Part shown: positions 1 through 8,692 of the stretch, in pieces | Layout: every line of letters begins with the position of its first letter | How positions within the stretch are numbered: position 1 is the stretch's first letter | NCBI GenBank assembly: GCA_963675995.2 | Contig: CAXXIY010000002.1 | Coordinates: forward strand, 2,108,001 to 2,172,000 | Direction of reading: 5' to 3' | From: JAAFHB01 sp963675995 | Lineage (GTDB): Bacteria > Bacteroidota > Bacteroidia > Bacteroidales > Prolixibacteraceae | Length of the DNA: 64,000 nt | Notes under the pieces: generated by a model | Told to the model about the DNA's origin: nothing | The model's database searches: none | The model's input: only the letters and a program-made list of their open reading frames with translations | Made by a program: the position numbers and the translations under genes

Positions 1-387
1 CTGGATCGTGTCGGGAAGAGCATAAAATTTTATTTTAGGACTTACAGCTCCGATCTTTGGATCTGATTCGCATTTTGCAACCAAAGGTTCCAGAAAACCC
101 GGTTCAACTTCGGTGTCATTGTTGATGAAAAACAGATATTTTCCCCGGGTTTGTCTGATTCCCAGATTATTTCCACCAGCAAATCCTAGATTAACAGGAC
201 TTTGAATGAAATTTATTTCCGGATATGCATCTTTTAATATGGAGGGATCATCTTTTGGTGAGGCATTATCTACCACTATAATTTCTATATTAGGATAGCT
301 TATCTTCCGAAGCGTTGAAAGCAAATCCAGCGTCACCTCGGGATGATCGTAATTGACTGTAATCAAGGAAACTAATGGATACTCCAT
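1..387 (-). CDS. Glycosyltransferase family 2 (N-terminal part, cut by window edge)
   Basis: Only the first 129 codons are present; the gene runs off the left edge. It starts at an ATG at 387. The translated N-terminus (MEYPLVSLITVNYDHPEVT) is the classic start of a GT-A family 2 glycosyltransferase, followed by IEIIVVDNASPKDDP and LGFAGGNNLG. The sequence FINNDTEV near residue 90 occupies the place of the metal/nucleotide-sugar binding DxD motif. These motifs are typical of rhamnosyltransferase-like enzymes that build polysaccharide repeat units on the cytoplasmic face of the membrane. It lies 61 bp behind the O-antigen ligase gene on the same strand, so it probably ends or continues the exopolysaccharide operon. 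The sugar donor cannot be told from this fragment. Confidence 0.9.
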   Translation of the reverse strand, partial: MEYPLVSLITVNYDHPEVTLDLLSTLRKISYPNIEIIVVDNASPKDDPSILKDAYPEINFIQSPVNLGFAGGNNLGIRQTRGKYLFFINNDTEVEPGFLEPLVAKCESDPKIGAVSPKIKFYALPDTIQ

Positions 388-448
388 AAAATGGTGTTAA
401 TCAATAATTAATAAAAAATACAAAACTTTCTCTTGAAGATTCCTTAGT

Positions 449-1930
449 TTATGCTATTTGCTTTTGATTTCCAACAAGTTGTAATTCAGAATCAGCAACA
501 TGTGTATCAAAAATCTCTGTATTCAGGAGTAATGCCATTGATATATAGATGGTTACTGCAGTAGGAACAGTCCCCAATACCGCATTACCGTAAGAGGCTA
601 CCATAACCCCAACCATACCACTCAGAAGTGCAGACATTTTCATTTTTAATATGGGATCTCTTATTCTATACATTATATTATGGCCCCCTTTTATCACCAC
701 GTAAAACAGGATAAACAAGTGAAGTAAAAGGCCGACAATCCCCTGTTCTGCCCAAATCATCACATACCAACTGTCGGTTGCTATTTGGGAAAGAAATGCA
801 TTTGGAAGATATTTTTTTGCTTTTACCCCGGCATGACCAAGTCCTCCGCCAAAAGGTCTGGAGGCCAGATATGCTTTAAGTATTTTTTGGTTTTCGAGCC
901 TAACCTGAAAGGAGGCGTCTTTGGGATCGAAAGCCGATCTCATACGGCGGATCTGTTCATTTCCCTGTGCGATTGTCGTATATTTAAAAAATACAAAAAC
1001 TACAACCAATAAAATAAATCCGGAAAACATAACCGCTTTATTTCTTTTCAGTACAAAATAGGTTCCAAAACCAGCCAATGGAATTGCGATTGCGCCACGG
1101 GTACCGGATAACAGCATACCGTAGATTCCCAAAACAGCCACAACGATATAAAATATCCTTTTTCGGAAATCTTTTTCTACTATAGCCACGATACCGGCTA
1201 CAACAGCTGAATAGGCCTGATTGGCTCCAAACTGTCCTGCATCATTTAAGAATGAGAAAATCCGCAATTTGCCGAAAAGCACATGAGTAATGGCTGCCCC
1301 TCCATCGAGCCAGGCTTGCTCATAACTGTCAACACCCCAAACTTTCTGCATAATTCCTTTCAGGGAGGCAAGCAATGATAAAAATCCCCATATCAGGAAT
1401 ATATATTCGAGTTTACTTTTGGTATCAACTAATAGAAGGGTCAAAACGACCAAAAACAACATATACATCGCAATTCCACGCATGCTGTTTAACCAGGCAG
1501 GAACACTTCTTAATTCGGGATTAAACAACTCAAGCATTGAATATCCAACCCAGATGAGAGATAATAAAGTGATGTCTTTTTTTGCAAGGTTCCAGTCTAC
1601 TTTTTCGTAGAATTTATTGAAAATAAGTGCAATAAAGGTGAATATAAAAATTCCATCCATGAGCAGGCCAACCTGAAAGTCTACATAACGTGACAGTCCA
1701 AGAATTGTAAAACCAAGAAAGATTGCGGTGTATATTCCAGTAATCGGATACTTGAAAATCAGGTATAAATAGGCAAATATGAAAGGAAGCAAGATTAATC
1801 CAAATCCGGGGATGAATCCTAGTTGGCCAAAAACAAAAGCACCAAGTCCCAGTGTTAATACCAGCAAAAGCAAGTAAACGGGATTTCGAAGCCGGTCTGA
1901 ACCTGTGAACTGATCAAATGGATTTTGCAT
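449..1930 (-). CDS. O-antigen ligase / Wzy-type polymerase family membrane protein
   Basis: A 493-residue polytopic membrane protein with about a dozen hydrophobic segments, starting with a segment near residues 18-40. The large loop around residues 340-370, with the glycine-rich GGGLGHAG and a preceding run of basic residues (EQIRRMRSAFDP), matches the periplasmic loop of the Wzy_C/WaaL superfamily, which carries the catalytic site for joining polysaccharide from an undecaprenyl carrier. The segment LLSGTRGAIAIPLAGFGTY is also typical of the family. Ligase (WaaL) and polymerase (Wzy) cannot be separated by sequence alone. It sits 40 bp downstream of the flippase gene and 61 bp upstream of a glycosyltransferase, consistent with Wzy-dependent polysaccharide assembly. 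ATG start at 1930. Confidence 0.85.
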   Translation of the reverse strand: MQNPFDQFTGSDRLRNPVYLLLLVLTLGLGAFVFGQLGFIPGFGLILLPFIFAYLYLIFKYPITGIYTAIFLGFTILGLSRYVDFQVGLLMDGIFIFTFIALIFNKFYEKVDWNLAKKDITLLSLIWVGYSMLELFNPELRSVPAWLNSMRGIAMYMLFLVVLTLLLVDTKSKLEYIFLIWGFLSLLASLKGIMQKVWGVDSYEQAWLDGGAAITHVLFGKLRIFSFLNDAGQFGANQAYSAVVAGIVAIVEKDFRKRIFYIVVAVLGIYGMLLSGTRGAIAIPLAGFGTYFVLKRNKAVMFSGFILLVVVFVFFKYTTIAQGNEQIRRMRSAFDPKDASFQVRLENQKILKAYLASRPFGGGLGHAGVKAKKYLPNAFLSQIATDSWYVMIWAEQGIVGLLLHLFILFYVVIKGGHNIMYRIRDPILKMKMSALLSGMVGVMVASYGNAVLGTVPTAVTIYISMALLLNTEIFDTHVADSELQLVGNQKQIA

Positions 1931-1970
1931 TTGGATTGTGAATAATATGGGCCAAAACTGATAATTAATG

Positions 1971-3344
1971 TTATCGTTTAAGAGTTATTATTATTTTGAC
2001 ATACAACATTTTATAAAACTCCATTCCTTTGGTAAAAATATGTTTGTAATTCAATGAGAGTTCTTTGTCCATGTAATAAAATCCCACCCAGATTCCAATT
2101 GTTGTAAAAAAAATGGATGCAACAGCTACCAACGAGAGTGACTTGAAAATGAAAATGGCTATTATATCGCCAATCACATTAGCTATGACCATATACAAAA
2201 CTTTAAGGAAATTGATGTTTGGCTTGTTGATCGCGTCCAGACCAATCCCTGTCATCCGGTCGATGGGGAGGAGAAGTCCATAGATTGAGAAGATCCGCAT
2301 GATTGTTGCAGCATTAAAACCGGTAATGGGATCTGTTCCCAGATATTGTTTGCCACCTAAGATGAGGATAAAAAGATCGGCAAAAACAAAGGTAATCAGG
2401 CTGATCCCCATAAAAAGATAAGTCATTGCCCCAGAATAGGAATAGAAAATCTCTTTTACTTCATCAATATTTTTTTGCATACTGGCTTTTGACAATTTTG
2501 GAAAAGCAGTGGCGGCAAAACTTCGCAAAGGTATTTGCTGTAATTCAGTAAGTTTCATAGGGATGCTATACAATGCAACTGCAGCTGTTCCCAGAGGGCT
2601 AAAACTGATGATAAACGTATCGGCACTTCGCAATAAATTGGTTCCAATTAAGGTAAACGTGGTATATTTCCCAAAATGGAGCAAAACCTTGGTCGTATCT
2701 TTTGTTGCTTTTGGGATGTATTTCAGACCATCCCAATCCATCAACAGACACACCCCTGATGCAACAGCATCAATAACCAAAAATGAGATGACCAACTGCA
2801 GCAAGGACATATGCAGGAAAAAAAAGTTCACTGCCACCACTAGAAAGAAACCAACACTTTCAATCGACCTTATGAGCAATATTTTCCCAAATTTAAGGTC
2901 AGCCTGCATGATCACCAGGGCAGTATTCATTGGTAAATTGATCACTGCAAGAAGTGGGTACCACTTAAAAAACAATTCATACCCACTGTTATGAATCGAG
3001 TCATAAAATACATAAAGACAGATATATAATAAGATACAAATTATAAAGGTCGCGATCAGGCCAATCAACCCATTCGATCCAATGAACTTAACCCGCTCTT
3101 CAGGAGCAGCGCCGGATAAATAGCGAACAATTGCAGTATTGATGATTCCATAACGAAACATCTCAACAAATGCAGCAGCAGAAATAAATATTACCCATTC
3201 ACCGAAAATTTCCATTTGAAAAGTTCGCGCGAGTAAGGCAAAACCAGCTATCCCAAAAAAAGAGATGGTAAGGTTACCCAGTAACGATAGAAAGTTGTCT
3301 TCGCGGATTATTTTTTTAAGTGTATTTTTCAAGCTGAATAGCAA
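1971..3344 (-). CDS. Wzx-type oligosaccharide flippase (MOP superfamily)
   Basis: A 457-residue protein with around 12-14 predicted membrane helices. The N-terminus (LGNLTISFFGIAGFALLARTF) and the spacing of helices match polysaccharide flippases of the MATE/MOP superfamily (Polysacc_synt type), which move undecaprenyl-linked repeat units across the inner membrane. No ATG lies near the 5' end: the reading frame opens only 10 bp after the kinase stop, and the first usable starts are TTG codons at 3344 and 3332. The first ATG (Met43) would remove most of the first helix, so a TTG start is likely. The short gap suggests cotranscription with, and possibly translational coupling to, the upstream hybrid kinase gene. 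Confidence 0.85.
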   Translation of the reverse strand: MLFSLKNTLKKIIREDNFLSLLGNLTISFFGIAGFALLARTFQMEIFGEWVIFISAAAFVEMFRYGIINTAIVRYLSGAAPEERVKFIGSNGLIGLIATFIICILLYICLYVFYDSIHNSGYELFFKWYPLLAVINLPMNTALVIMQADLKFGKILLIRSIESVGFFLVVAVNFFFLHMSLLQLVISFLVIDAVASGVCLLMDWDGLKYIPKATKDTTKVLLHFGKYTTFTLIGTNLLRSADTFIISFSPLGTAAVALYSIPMKLTELQQIPLRSFAATAFPKLSKASMQKNIDEVKEIFYSYSGAMTYLFMGISLITFVFADLFILILGGKQYLGTDPITGFNAATIMRIFSIYGLLLPIDRMTGIGLDAINKPNINFLKVLYMVIANVIGDIIAIFIFKSLSLVAVASIFFTTIGIWVGFYYMDKELSLNYKHIFTKGMEFYKMLYVKIIITLKR

Positions 3345-3354
3345 TAAATCAGGT

Positions 3355-6300
3355 TTACAAATTTATTTTGGCAATATTGAGGTTCAATGCCCATTTATCC
3401 AGACCGTTTTTTATCTGTTCGATAGTCAGAGGCTTGCTGATATAATCGTCCATTCCTGCAGCAAGGCATCTTTCCTTATCACTAACCAGTGCATTAGCGG
3501 TCATTGCAACAATTAGCGGCTTCTTATCACCCCATTGTGAAATAATCTGCTTTGTTGCCTCAAACCCGTCCATTTCAGGCATCTGAATATCCATGAATAC
3601 AATATCAATTCTCATACGGTTAAGAATATCAATAACTTCATATCCATTTGCTGCTATATGGATTGAGTAACCAAGCATTTCAAAAAGTCTAAATATGAGT
3701 TTTTGATTGATTGCGTTATCTTCAGCCACAAGAATTTTTAACGGGTACATTTCACTTGTCTTTTTAAATAGCTTAGATTGAAAACTGTTTTGAATTCTTG
3801 CACTCTTATTCCAGTAAAGCAAATTTGTTACATGCGAGATCAATTGTGATTGTTTCAGCGGTTTATTGATTCTAACCTGAAATCTGCTGTCCATTTCTAC
3901 TCCGTTTCCAATAAAGTGGGGGTTGGTCATCAGAATTAAAGGGATATTTTTTACCTCGTTAATTTTTATGATCTTGGATATCAATGTTATTCCATCCAAA
4001 TCGGGAAGATCATTATCGATGAGAGCCAAATCAAAATCACTGCTTTCATTCAGCAACATTAAACTCATTTCTGCAGAGTTAGCAGCAATTGGTTCCATTT
4101 CAAAGTCCTTAAACAGGGAAAACAGAATTGAATTAATGGTTGGGTGGCCATCGACAATGAGTATTTTTTTCCCTTTCAACCTTTCGCGATCGGGGATAAT
4201 TTTAGTCGTTTCCCTGTCTTCTGAGGAAAAGGATGTTTTGATAGTGAAGATAAATTCGGAACCATGATTTACTTTACTTACCACCCTAATAGTTCCATTC
4301 ATCAGTTTAACAAGATTCCAACATATGGCTAGACCCAAACCTGAACCTCCATATTTACGGGTTGTTGAAGTGTCGACCTGGCTGAAAGGTTTAAAGAGCC
4401 GGTCAATTTTCTCCGGTGCAATACCTATTCCCGTGTCTTTGACAGAGAATTCAAGAAATGCAACGTTATCTTGTATACCAGTCTGTTTTACACTGATAAC
4501 GACCTCTCCTGCATCGGTGAATTTAATGGCATTCCCCGTAAGATTGACAAGAATCTGTCTCAGACGGGTGAGATCTCCTTTGATCATCTGGGGAATAGAG
4601 GGATCAATCTGGAAATATAAACCGAGGTTCTTTTTAACAGCTGCCGGCGCCGTCAAATCAATTGCATCTTCAATGGCCATTCTTAAATCAAACGGGTGTT
4701 CCTCGAGAACCATTTTACCCGATTCTATTTTGGCGAAATCAAGAATTTCATTTATCAGATCAAGTAATAATTCTCCGCTTATTTTAATTGTTTCAGCGTA
4801 ATCAAGCTGATCAGGAGTGAGTTGCGTTTGCATTAAAAGACTCGTCATACCAATTACACCATTCATAGGAGTTCTGATTTCATGACTCATTGTGGCCAAA
4901 AAATCGGATTTAGTCTTTGTTGCCTTTTCTGCGATTTGTTTGGCATTGGTCAACTCTTTCCCGATAATTTCCCTTGAGATGCTTCCACCAATACTTGCAG
5001 CAAGCGCCTTAAGGATAGAAACTTCGTTATTAGACCAAGGTATTCCCTTCGAACAATCATCAAAACCTACCGTACCCCAGAAAACATCATTTACGAAAAC
5101 AGGTACCACAATAAGCGAAATAATATCCTGTGGCTCAAGAAATTGTCGTTCTTTTGCAGGAAAATCCTTTACCAACCCTGAAAGTGTCTGGCCATTTGAT
5201 AACATATTAAACCATCGGGGATATTCACGGCTGAAGGGCAAATTCTGAAGTTCAGAATTGCCTATCTCCGGAAGTACACCTTCAGCAGTCCATTCAAATT
5301 GCTGATCGAGAAAAGTTTCTCCAGTGGATTTATCTATTTTTGCTTCAAAAATGTAGGAACGGTCAACACCGGTTGCAACACCAACGGCTTCAAGAGCTTT
5401 TTGCATCGCCTGATGATGATCGGGGATGGTGAGTAGATAATTCATGGCCTTTGCAGTTCCACTTAATATCTCGCTTTGTCGCAATAAATCTTTTTCTACG
5501 TTTTTTCTGGTTGTGATATCTCTGTAAATCCAAAGAATTCCTTGATTTTTATCTTCAGAATCTCCGATAGGGATAAAATCACGTTCAAGTGATATCCCGT
5601 TTTTCATCTGAAGTTCATGATTTGTAATCACCTGACGTATTTCGAGGGTTTTATTTATATCACGAATAAAAGAATCGGGATTGGTAAACAAGACTTTCGA
5701 TCCTTCTGCAGCCGCTTCGCAATTCATCCCAATTAATTGTTCCGGAGGAACTGGAATTAAGAATAAATCACAGAAATATTGGTTGACAAGGACTACTTTT
5801 CTTTGTTGATCCTCCACCATAACTCCTGCCTGCATACTGGATATTAGTGATTTAAATCTAAGATTGGCGATTTGAAGCGCTTCGTAATCTACTTTGCTTT
5901 GGGTGATATCTTCCTCAATGGCAACAAAATGAGTAATCATTCCATTGTGATCAAAGATAGGCGATAACGATGCCAACACCCAGAATAAATCTCCGTTCTT
6001 CTTTTTATTGTGAAATTCGCCTTTCCACTCTTTTCCCGATTTTATCGTTTTCCATAAAGTTTCATACTCCTCGTTTGATAATTCACCTGAATTAAAGATG
6101 TGGGGGGTTTGTCCTATTAACTCAGCTCTGGAGTAACCTGTCAACTCAATGACTTTTGGATTCACATATTCGATCAACCCATTTAAATCTGTAACATAAG
6201 TCATTACCGGGCTTTGTTCAACAGTCTGAGATATTTTATGCAATTCAACTTCAGCAACATGGCGATGAGTGATATCTTCAAAGATGGTTGCAAACCTTCT

Positions 6301-8229
6301 TGGTTGAGGCGAGAAAGCTCTTACCCTCATGTATCTGTTAAACGTACTCGAATAGTAATCCAATGTTAAAGGTTCACCTGTTAAGGCCACTTTACCATAT
6401 TTTTCAATCAGCCAGCGATCAGCAGTGGGTAGAATTTCTAGCATTGTATTCCCAATACATTGGCTGATTTCCATACCGGTATGACGTGCATATGCGGCGT
6501 TGGCTTCGAGAAAACGAAAATCGACAGCAACGCCATCCTCATTGGTGATGATCTCATGAAGTGAGAATCCCTCCTCCATATTTTCGAATAGCAACCGGTA
6601 CCTGCCTTCACTCTCTTTCAGCATTTCTTCAACCTGCTTTCTGGCTGAAATGTCTTTATTGGTGCCAATTAACCTTAACGCTTCTCCCTCATTATCTCTT
6701 TTTACAACTTTACCCTCATCCTGAAACCATTTATAGGTGCCATCCTTGCATTGAATCCGATGTTCGCTTTTGTAACTTTCTGTTTGTCCATCCAAATGTT
6801 TGTCTAACCGGACCCATACTTCAGGCAAGTCATCGGGATGAATTCGGTTGCTCCACTCTTCAAGTCTATTCCCAATTTCATATTCGGTATAACCCAGCAT
6901 GGCTTTCCACTGAGTGGAATAGAACACACTATTGTTTGGAATATCCCAATCCCACATCCCGTCAGTTGCAGTTTCAAGGGCAAATTTCCAACGTTTCTCG
7001 CTTTCAAGTAAATCAATCTCACCCTTTTTACTTGCAGTGATATCGTGATAATTTCCTAATATCCCTTGAATATCAGGATCATGAAAAAGATTGACTCCTG
7101 TAAAATGTACCCATTTGTAGCTGCCATCTTTGCATAGATAGCGGAATTCTGCAGTTACCGTGCCGTCAGGATCTTTAAGAATTACATCAAATATCTTTGC
7201 TAATGCCTCACGCTCCTCAGGATGAATATTTTCAAACGCGCTAATTCCAATCAATTCATTAGGATGCCAACCAAATAGATTCTCCAGGTTTGGACTTTTA
7301 TAGGTGTTAATCCCTTTATCGTTAATTATAACGATTACATCACTGATATTTGCCACCATTTTGGCATGTTTGGCTTCATTCTTCTTCAGTTCATTCTCAA
7401 GTATCTTTCTTCTGGTAATATCTCTTCCATAAAGGTTAACATATTCTTCACCTTTAACCCACGTAAAAATAAATGAATAGATTGATTTACCATCAGTTAT
7501 CTCCTTTTCAACCGATTTCCCTGATTTAATTAACTGGGTGAATGGAACCATCAAGTCATTACTTACTTCATGGCCCTCCTTCAAACCATAATAATTCAAT
7601 ATTGGTTTAATTGCATTGTTGGCAAACAATAAGATGTTATTTTGACTGATTCTTAAAACAGGATTTGGACTTTCGGTGGGAAGTTTTGAGAGACTTAGAA
7701 TTTGTTCGTTTGCTGATTGTAATAAATTCTGATTAAGTATGTTGCAATAAAGTGCGCCTGCCATATTGCAAATAAACGAGAGAATTGCAATATCTTCCTC
7801 ATTGAAGGCATTTGGTTTTGCGTCTACTATGCCAAATGCTCCAACCACTTGCTCGCCATTCATAACAGGCAAATACAATCGAGACCTTACAACGAATGAA
7901 CGTTCACTGGAACTTGTAAGCTCCTGCTTATCCAGCAATGTATCAGCTATATAAAGCATTTTTTTTGTCCGATAGATAAGACCTGGGTGACGATCCATTG
8001 ACGATAGATCAGCTGCTACTTTCTCCTCTTCATTAAATCCCTTTGCATAAAAGAGCTTTAGCCGCTGCTCAGTCGGATCGAAGAGGTAAAGGCCGGTATA
8101 TTGGACATCGAAAATATCCTCCAAAACTTCTTCAACAGATTTCACAAGTTCATTTTGAGTTCTGATTGAAGAAAAAGCGCCAGAGAGCTTATCTAATCGT
8201 TTAATTACTTGAATGTAAGAATATTTCAT
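3355..8229 (-). CDS. Large soluble hybrid histidine kinase (GAF-PASx6-GAF-HisKA-HATPase-REC-REC)
   Basis: A 1624-residue multi-sensor kinase with no membrane segment or signal peptide, so probably cytoplasmic. Approximate layout: GAF 25-165; PAS-like unit 180-280; PAS units ending in DI(T/S)-type PAC motifs at 286-405, 415-530, 543-655, 665-775 and 790-905; second GAF 918-1076; HisKA with phosphoacceptor His1116 in MSHEIRTPMNG; HATPase about 1213-1330 with DTGIG and GGSGLGLA boxes; receiver 1 about 1355-1475 (Asp1405); receiver 2 about 1495-1615 (Asp1547 in MDIQMPEMDG). Receiver 1 has VDGHP where a second acidic residue is expected, so its metal pocket looks weakened. There is no output domain. 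Its ATG overlaps the stop of the GlcG/HbpS-like gene by 4 bp (ATGA), implying coupled translation. The second GAF and everything C-terminal to it are paralogous to the kinase at 8693-11824. Confidence 0.93.
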   Translation of the reverse strand: MKYSYIQVIKRLDKLSGAFSSIRTQNELVKSVEEVLEDIFDVQYTGLYLFDPTEQRLKLFYAKGFNEEEKVAADLSSMDRHPGLIYRTKKMLYIADTLLDKQELTSSSERSFVVRSRLYLPVMNGEQVVGAFGIVDAKPNAFNEEDIAILSFICNMAGALYCNILNQNLLQSANEQILSLSKLPTESPNPVLRISQNNILLFANNAIKPILNYYGLKEGHEVSNDLMVPFTQLIKSGKSVEKEITDGKSIYSFIFTWVKGEEYVNLYGRDITRRKILENELKKNEAKHAKMVANISDVIVIINDKGINTYKSPNLENLFGWHPNELIGISAFENIHPEEREALAKIFDVILKDPDGTVTAEFRYLCKDGSYKWVHFTGVNLFHDPDIQGILGNYHDITASKKGEIDLLESEKRWKFALETATDGMWDWDIPNNSVFYSTQWKAMLGYTEYEIGNRLEEWSNRIHPDDLPEVWVRLDKHLDGQTESYKSEHRIQCKDGTYKWFQDEGKVVKRDNEGEALRLIGTNKDISARKQVEEMLKESEGRYRLLFENMEEGFSLHEIITNEDGVAVDFRFLEANAAYARHTGMEISQCIGNTMLEILPTADRWLIEKYGKVALTGEPLTLDYYSSTFNRYMRVRAFSPQPRRFATIFEDITHRHVAEVELHKISQTVEQSPVMTYVTDLNGLIEYVNPKVIELTGYSRAELIGQTPHIFNSGELSNEEYETLWKTIKSGKEWKGEFHNKKKNGDLFWVLASLSPIFDHNGMITHFVAIEEDITQSKVDYEALQIANLRFKSLISSMQAGVMVEDQQRKVVLVNQYFCDLFLIPVPPEQLIGMNCEAAAEGSKVLFTNPDSFIRDINKTLEIRQVITNHELQMKNGISLERDFIPIGDSEDKNQGILWIYRDITTRKNVEKDLLRQSEILSGTAKAMNYLLTIPDHHQAMQKALEAVGVATGVDRSYIFEAKIDKSTGETFLDQQFEWTAEGVLPEIGNSELQNLPFSREYPRWFNMLSNGQTLSGLVKDFPAKERQFLEPQDIISLIVVPVFVNDVFWGTVGFDDCSKGIPWSNNEVSILKALAASIGGSISREIIGKELTNAKQIAEKATKTKSDFLATMSHEIRTPMNGVIGMTSLLMQTQLTPDQLDYAETIKISGELLLDLINEILDFAKIESGKMVLEEHPFDLRMAIEDAIDLTAPAAVKKNLGLYFQIDPSIPQMIKGDLTRLRQILVNLTGNAIKFTDAGEVVISVKQTGIQDNVAFLEFSVKDTGIGIAPEKIDRLFKPFSQVDTSTTRKYGGSGLGLAICWNLVKLMNGTIRVVSKVNHGSEFIFTIKTSFSSEDRETTKIIPDRERLKGKKILIVDGHPTINSILFSLFKDFEMEPIAANSAEMSLMLLNESSDFDLALIDNDLPDLDGITLISKIIKINEVKNIPLILMTNPHFIGNGVEMDSRFQVRINKPLKQSQLISHVTNLLYWNKSARIQNSFQSKLFKKTSEMYPLKILVAEDNAINQKLIFRLFEMLGYSIHIAANGYEVIDILNRMRIDIVFMDIQMPEMDGFEATKQIISQWGDKKPLIVAMTANALVSDKERCLAAGMDDYISKPLTIEQIKNGLDKWALNLNIAKINL

Positions 8230-8657
8230 GAATTCATACTGTTAAAAGCTTTTATTGCTTCCTCGATACATTCCTCATCCTGTTTATAGTGTCCACCGCT
8301 GATCCCAATAGCGCCGAGAATCAAACCATCTAACATAACTGGTGAACCTCCGCCAAGCAAAATAAAATCTTCAAATTGCTGAACACCATAAAATAGGATA
8401 GGATCATCCTTGATTAAGGAATACCAGCTATCACCACTTGAAATTCCAAGTCCAACTGCAGTAATTGCCTTTTTACGTGACGCATCAATGGATACAAGGG
8501 GTGAGTGATCCATCCTGAAAAACGCTTTTAACACACCACTCTCATCAACAAAAGTAATGGCAATATTTATCTTGATTTCTCTGGCTTTTCTCATGGCTGC
8601 CTCAGCCATTATCATGCATGAATCAAAACTAAGTCCAATTTTAGTTATGCTTCTCAT
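8226..8657 (-). CDS. GlcG/HbpS-like small protein (DUF336 family)
   Basis: A 143-residue protein of the GlcG/HbpS family: it has a helix-rich N-terminus (CMIMAEAAMRKAREI), the strand-turn ITFVDESGVLKAFFRMD, the conserved SIDASRKKA helix start, a glycine-rich segment (FILLGGGSPVM) and the closing GAIGISGGHYKQDEECIEEA. The length is typical. Family members form octamers; some bind haem, and Streptomyces HbpS modulates the sensor kinase SenS. No signal peptide is visible, so the protein looks cytoplasmic. It lies 35 bp after one hybrid kinase gene and overlaps the next by 4 bp, which makes a role as ligand-binding or accessory component of these kinases an attractive inference. Haem binding is not shown by the sequence. 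Confidence 0.85.
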   Translation of the reverse strand: MRSITKIGLSFDSCMIMAEAAMRKAREIKINIAITFVDESGVLKAFFRMDHSPLVSIDASRKKAITAVGLGISSGDSWYSLIKDDPILFYGVQQFEDFILLGGGSPVMLDGLILGAIGISGGHYKQDEECIEEAIKAFNSMNS

Positions 8658-8692
8658 CGATGTTATATTAAAAGAACCGTACAGAAAAATAA

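Noticed and set aside
2509..2994. 161-residue plus-strand open frame opposite the flippase gene
   Set aside because: The minus strand encodes a clear multi-helix flippase; this is an antisense shadow.
6561..7040. 159-residue open frame on the plus strand inside the large kinase gene
   Set aside because: It lies entirely opposite PAS domain coding sequence and its translation has no domain-like pattern.
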